A model generated the notes under the pieces. It was given only the letters and a program-made list of their open reading frames with translations. It did no database searches and was not told the origin of the DNA. From the NCBI GenBank assembly GCA_040377825.1, contig JBEINZ010000095.1, forward strand, positions 1 to 10,678: 10,678 nt of DNA. The letters are read 5' to 3'. The translations under genes and the position numbers were made by a program. Of the stretch, positions 8,960 to 10,678 are shown one piece after another. How positions within the stretch are numbered: the stretch's first letter is position 1; every line of letters starts with the position of its first letter. Source of the stretch: JBEINZ01 sp040377825. Its GTDB lineage: Bacteria > Pseudomonadota > Alphaproteobacteria > Rhizobiales > Ancalomicrobiaceae.

Positions 8960-9430
8960 TCACCAGCGATAATGGGAGAAGGCGCGGTTCGCCTCCGCCA
9001 TGCGGTGAGTATCCTCCCGCTTCTTCACCGCGTTGCCGCGGTTGTTCGATGCGTCGAGTAACTCGGAGGAGAGGCGCTCGATCATCGTCTTTTCGTTGCG
9101 GCCGTTGGAGGCCGTCAGCAGCCAGCGGATCGCTAGAGCTTGACGGCGCTCGGAGCGAACCTCGACCGGAACCTGGTAGGTGGCGCCGCCGACGCGACGC
9201 GACCGGACTTCGATCTGCGGCATGACGTTTTCGAGCGCCTGATGGAAGATGCCGACCGGGTCCTGGCGGGTCTTCTTCTCGATGATCTCGAAGGCGCCAT
9301 AAACGATCGTTTCGGCGACGGACTTTTTGCCGTCGCGCATGACGTTGTTCATGAACTTCGAAACGACGAGATCGCCGAACTTCGGATCCGGATTGATCTC
9401 GCGCTTCTCGGCACTGTGACGACGGGACAT
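8960..9430 (-). CDS. rpsG: 30S ribosomal protein S7
   Basis: S7 nucleates folding of the 16S rRNA 3' major domain and lies by the E-site on the 30S head. The 156-residue product starts MSRRHSAEKREINPDPKFGD, continues with VVSKFMNNVMRDGKKSVAE and PQIEVRSRRVGGATYQVPVE, and ends in DTHRMAEANRAFSHYRW, the family's usual end. Length is 156, as in many bacteria. The start is preceded by GAGG at 8 nt. In E. coli S7 represses the str operon by binding the rpsL/rpsG spacer; here that spacer is 90 nt and strongly folded (9467-9510), in line with a similar arrangement, although binding is not shown. Confidence 0.98.
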   Translation of the reverse strand: MSRRHSAEKREINPDPKFGDLVVSKFMNNVMRDGKKSVAETIVYGAFEIIEKKTRQDPVGIFHQALENVMPQIEVRSRRVGGATYQVPVEVRSERRQALAIRWLLTASNGRNEKTMIERLSSELLDASNNRGNAVKKREDTHRMAEANRAFSHYRW

Positions 9431-9466
9431 GCTCGGTACCTCGGACGTGTCTTCATAAAATCCTAA

Positions 9467-9510
9467 GGCGCGGACCGGCGGCTCGTTCGAGCCAGCTCGA
9501 GGTCCCCGCC
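9467..9510 (-). promoter_or_regulatory. Branched inverted-repeat structure between rpsL and rpsG (candidate S7 target)
   Basis: An outer stem pairs GGCGCGGACC (9467-9476) with GGTCCCCGCC (9501-9510): nine pairs with a single C-C mismatch. It encloses a near-continuous palindrome GGCTCGTTCGAGCC (9480-9493), which forms at least five G-C/A-T pairs over a 4-nt loop. No U-tract follows that would make it a terminator. In E. coli the rpsL/rpsG spacer is the translational operator for S7 (established for that species); the same role here is inference from position and structure. Confidence 0.55.
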
Positions 9511-9520
9511 CCGCTCAATC

Positions 9521-9892
9521 TCACTTCGGCCGCTTCGCGCCATATTTCGAACGGCGCTGCTTACGATCCTTGACGCCCTGCGTGTCGAGCACGCCGCGCA
9601 GAATGTGATAGCGAACGCCCGGAAGATCCTTCACGCGGCCGCCACGGATCATGACGACCGAATGCTCCTGAAGGTTATGACCCTCGCCAGGGATGTAGCC
9701 GATCACCTCGAAACCGTTGGTCAAACGCACCTTCGCGACCTTACGAAGCGCCGAGTTCGGCTTCTTCGGCGTGGTCGTGTAGACGCGCGTGCAAACGCCG
9801 CGCTTTTGCGGGCAAGCTTCCATCGCGGGAACCTTGTTCCGCTTGATCGGGGCCACTCGCGGGTTCCGGATCAGCTGATTGATCGTCGGCAT
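9521..9892 (-). CDS. rpsL: 30S ribosomal protein S12
   Basis: S12 sits at the decoding centre of the 30S subunit and governs accuracy of tRNA selection. The 123-residue product starts MPTINQLIRNPRVAPIKRNK, with CPQKRGVCTRVYTTTPKKPN (27-46), GFEVIGYIPGEGHNLQEHS (60-78) and RGGRVKDLPGVRYH (83-96). Lys43, Lys88 and Pro91, the classic streptomycin-resistance positions, are all wild type, and Asp89 (methylthiolated by RimO in E. coli) is present. The start at 9892 has a GAGG 12 nt upstream, rather far, and gives the family's standard N-terminus. It is the first gene of the str block, behind a long non-coding leader. Confidence 0.98.
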   Translation of the reverse strand: MPTINQLIRNPRVAPIKRNKVPAMEACPQKRGVCTRVYTTTPKKPNSALRKVAKVRLTNGFEVIGYIPGEGHNLQEHSVVMIRGGRVKDLPGVRYHILRGVLDTQGVKDRKQRRSKYGAKRPK

Positions 9893-9914
9893 GCGTCGTC
9901 TCTACCTCGTTGCC

Positions 9915-9929
9915 GCGCGCCAGGCGCGC
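9915..9929 (-). promoter_or_regulatory. GC palindrome just upstream of rpsL
   Basis: GCGCGCC (9915-9921) and GGCGCGC (9923-9929) are perfect inverse copies with one base between; as RNA, six G-C pairs with a 3-nt loop. It ends 22 nt before the rpsL ATG and about 6 nt before the GAGG, so it could influence ribosome access. In GC-rich DNA such a repeat can also arise by chance. Confidence 0.4.
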
Positions 9930-9977
9930 CGATCGTTCTTTCGCGTGGCCGCCCGCCACTTGTTAATCCCCGAATTC

Positions 9978-10010
9978 GGAATGCGCTACCCAGGCTTCGC
10001 GACGCATTCC
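9978..10010 (-). promoter_or_regulatory. 8-bp inverted repeat in the rpsL leader
   Basis: GGAATGCG (9978-9985) pairs perfectly with CGCATTCC (10003-10010) across a 17-nt loop. It is about 85 nt upstream of rpsL, inside the predicted leader, and is flanked downstream in the transcript by CGAATTCG. The equal A/T and G/C content makes it less likely to be chance than pure GC stems nearby. No U-tract follows; the function is unknown. Confidence 0.45.
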
Positions 10011-10228
10011 CGTCCAAAAAGGACTGCGGAAACGAACGAAAGCACCGGCCCCGGGACTTGACGTCCGCAGGCGGCGCGAAAACTCAGAGGACCAGAGCGT
10101 TTGAAGCCCGGGTCATGATTCTCGACTTTCCAAATCTAGGTCCGCGAGAGCGTCTCGGTGCCATGGATCGACCGCATTGGGCGCGCTCGATCACGGGCGG
10201 CCGACGGGCCTGCCGCGAAAGTGAGCGG

Positions 10229-10257
10229 ACCTTATGAGCGCCGCCCCCGCTAGTCAA
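10229..10257 (-). promoter_or_regulatory. Predicted sigma70-type promoter of the str-S10 cluster
   Basis: Reading the minus strand, TTGACT (10257-10252, preceded by C as in CTTGAC) is followed after exactly 17 bp by TAAGGT (10234-10229); the overlapping CATAAG is an alternative -10 with shorter spacing. CTTGAC plus a loose -10 is typical of alphaproteobacterial housekeeping promoters. The predicted start is near 10222, about 330 nt before the rpsL ATG, and lies downstream of the rpoC terminator, so it could drive the whole cluster. Confidence 0.6.
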
Positions 10258-10350
10258 GCGATTCGACTCAACAAAAGCAAATTCCTTGTTCGTTCCGCGT
10301 TCTTTCGCCGGTTCTTGACGCACTTAGCGGCTTTGCGTGCCCGCCAGGGG

Positions 10351-10384
10351 CAAAAGAGAAAGGCCGCGGACTCCGTCCGCGGCC
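10351..10384 (-). terminator. Intrinsic terminator after rpoC
   Basis: A perfect 9-bp GC-rich stem, GGCCGCGGA (10362-10370) with TCCGCGGCC (10376-10384), encloses a 5-nt loop. On the minus-strand transcript it is followed directly by a T-rich run TTTCTCTTTT (10361-10352). It begins about 31 nt after the rpoC stop. The T-run exists only on this side, so it terminates minus-strand transcription and separates the rpoBC unit from the rpsL unit. Confidence 0.88.
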
Positions 10385-10414
10385 CTCATCAACGCTATCG
10401 ACTATCCCGGCGAA

Positions 10415-10678
10415 TTACTCCGCCGCGGGAAGAGCTACAGTGGGTTGACCGGCAGCTCCGGAGGGCGCCTGCGCCGCCTTGCGCTCTTCAAGGATCAGCT
10501 CATCGCGATGAGTCGCGATCGAGCGGACCTTGTTCATCACGGAGCCCGTGCCGGCCGGGATGAGACGGCCGACGATGACGTTCTCCTTGAGACCCTCGAG
10601 ACTATCAACCTTGCCGGCGACGGCCGCTTCGGTCAGCACGCGCGTGGTTTCCTGGAACGAGGCGGCCGAGATGAACGA
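10415..10678 (-). CDS. rpoC: DNA-directed RNA polymerase beta' subunit, C-terminal end (cut by window edge)
   Basis: The last 87 codons of rpoC; the rest lies beyond 10678. The beta' subunit forms much of the active-site cleft of RNA polymerase. Reading from the edge gives SFISAASFQETTRVLTEAAV, then GKVDSLEGLKENVIVGRLIP and AGTG, the near-universal C-terminal segment of beta', so no internal start should be used even though the frame offers a GTG at 10639. After this the end diverges into an Ala/Pro-rich tail (APSGAAGQPTVALPAAE), as in other alphaproteobacteria. The stop TAA is at 10417-10415 and the terminator follows. rpoC immediately upstream of rpsL is the usual bacterial order. Confidence 0.97.
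   Translation of the reverse strand, partial: SFISAASFQETTRVLTEAAVAGKVDSLEGLKENVIVGRLIPAGTGSVMNKVRSIATHRDELILEERKAAQAPSGAAGQPTVALPAAE

Larger units (their letters stand above)
9893..10414 (-). other. Non-coding region between rpoC and rpsL (leader of the ribosomal protein operon)
   Basis: This 522-base stretch holds the rpoC terminator at its upstream end, a sigma70-type promoter, and then about 330 nt before rpsL with two inverted repeats. I found no tRNA, no recognised ncRNA and no convincing protein: a short reading from 10323 or 10164 down to 10084 on the minus strand has no good ribosome-binding site and no family resemblance. A second, poorer start site nearer rpsL cannot be excluded. 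Confidence 0.7.

Noticed and set aside
9741..9959. 72-codon minus-strand reading overlapping the rpsL start
   Set aside because: It is an alternative frame running into rpsL, with a GTG start and no Shine-Dalgarno.
10035..10080. Possible plus-strand promoter CTTGAC at about 10057-10062
   Set aside because: No acceptable -10 is found 16-18 bp downstream and no plus-strand gene follows.
10084..10323. 79-codon minus-strand reading in the rpoC/rpsL gap (also a shorter version from an ATG at 10164)
   Set aside because: It spans the predicted promoter, lacks a Shine-Dalgarno, starts at a non-ATG codon in its long form and has no protein-like conserved pattern. A leader peptide cannot be strictly excluded but has no support.

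Overview
This window is a ribosomal protein supercluster from an alphaproteobacterium. Every gene reads on the minus strand, so transcription runs from position 10678 down to 1. The order rpoC – rpsL – rpsG – fusA – tuf – rpsJ – rplC – rplD – rplW – rplB – rpsS – rplV – rpsC – rplP – rpmC – rpsQ – rplN joins the classical str, S10 and spc operons with no foreign genes between them. High GC content, short cistron gaps, tuf directly followed by rpsJ, and long C-terminal tails on S3 and L3 fit Alphaproteobacteria, probably Hyphomicrobiales. The genus cannot be fixed by reading alone.

Layout in transcription order: (1) 10678-10415 is the last 87 codons of rpoC, followed by a strong intrinsic terminator (10351-10384). 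(2) 10414-9893 is a 522-base non-coding region with a good sigma70-type promoter (10229-10257) and an implied leader of about 330 nt carrying two inverted repeats ahead of rpsL. (3) 9892-5618 is the str block: S12, S7, EF-G and EF-Tu, with a large folded spacer between rpsL and rpsG. (4) 5535-285 is the S10 block: S10, L3, L4, L23, L2, S19, L22, S3, L16, L29, S17, mostly separated by 0-30 nt. Two cistron pairs share a base of stop and start codon (TGATG at rplC/rplD, TAATG at rplV/rpsC). (5) After a 100-nt spacer holding two hairpins, the spc block begins with rplN (S14-S5 etc. would lie outside); only the first 61 codons of rplN are inside.

Together the genes supply the RNA polymerase beta' C-terminus, early and late assembly proteins of both subunits (S7, S10, S12, S17, S19, S3; L2, L3, L4, L14, L16, L22, L23, L29) and the two elongation GTPases. 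The products all look full-length and of ordinary family length, with intact key motifs. I found no mobile element, CRISPR array, tRNA, rRNA, or unrecognised protein gene. What deserves a second look is non-coding: the long rpsL leader and the structured spacers at rpsL/rpsG, tuf/rpsJ, rpsJ/rplC and rpsQ/rplN, which are candidate control elements. No undescribed protein system is supported by this sequence.
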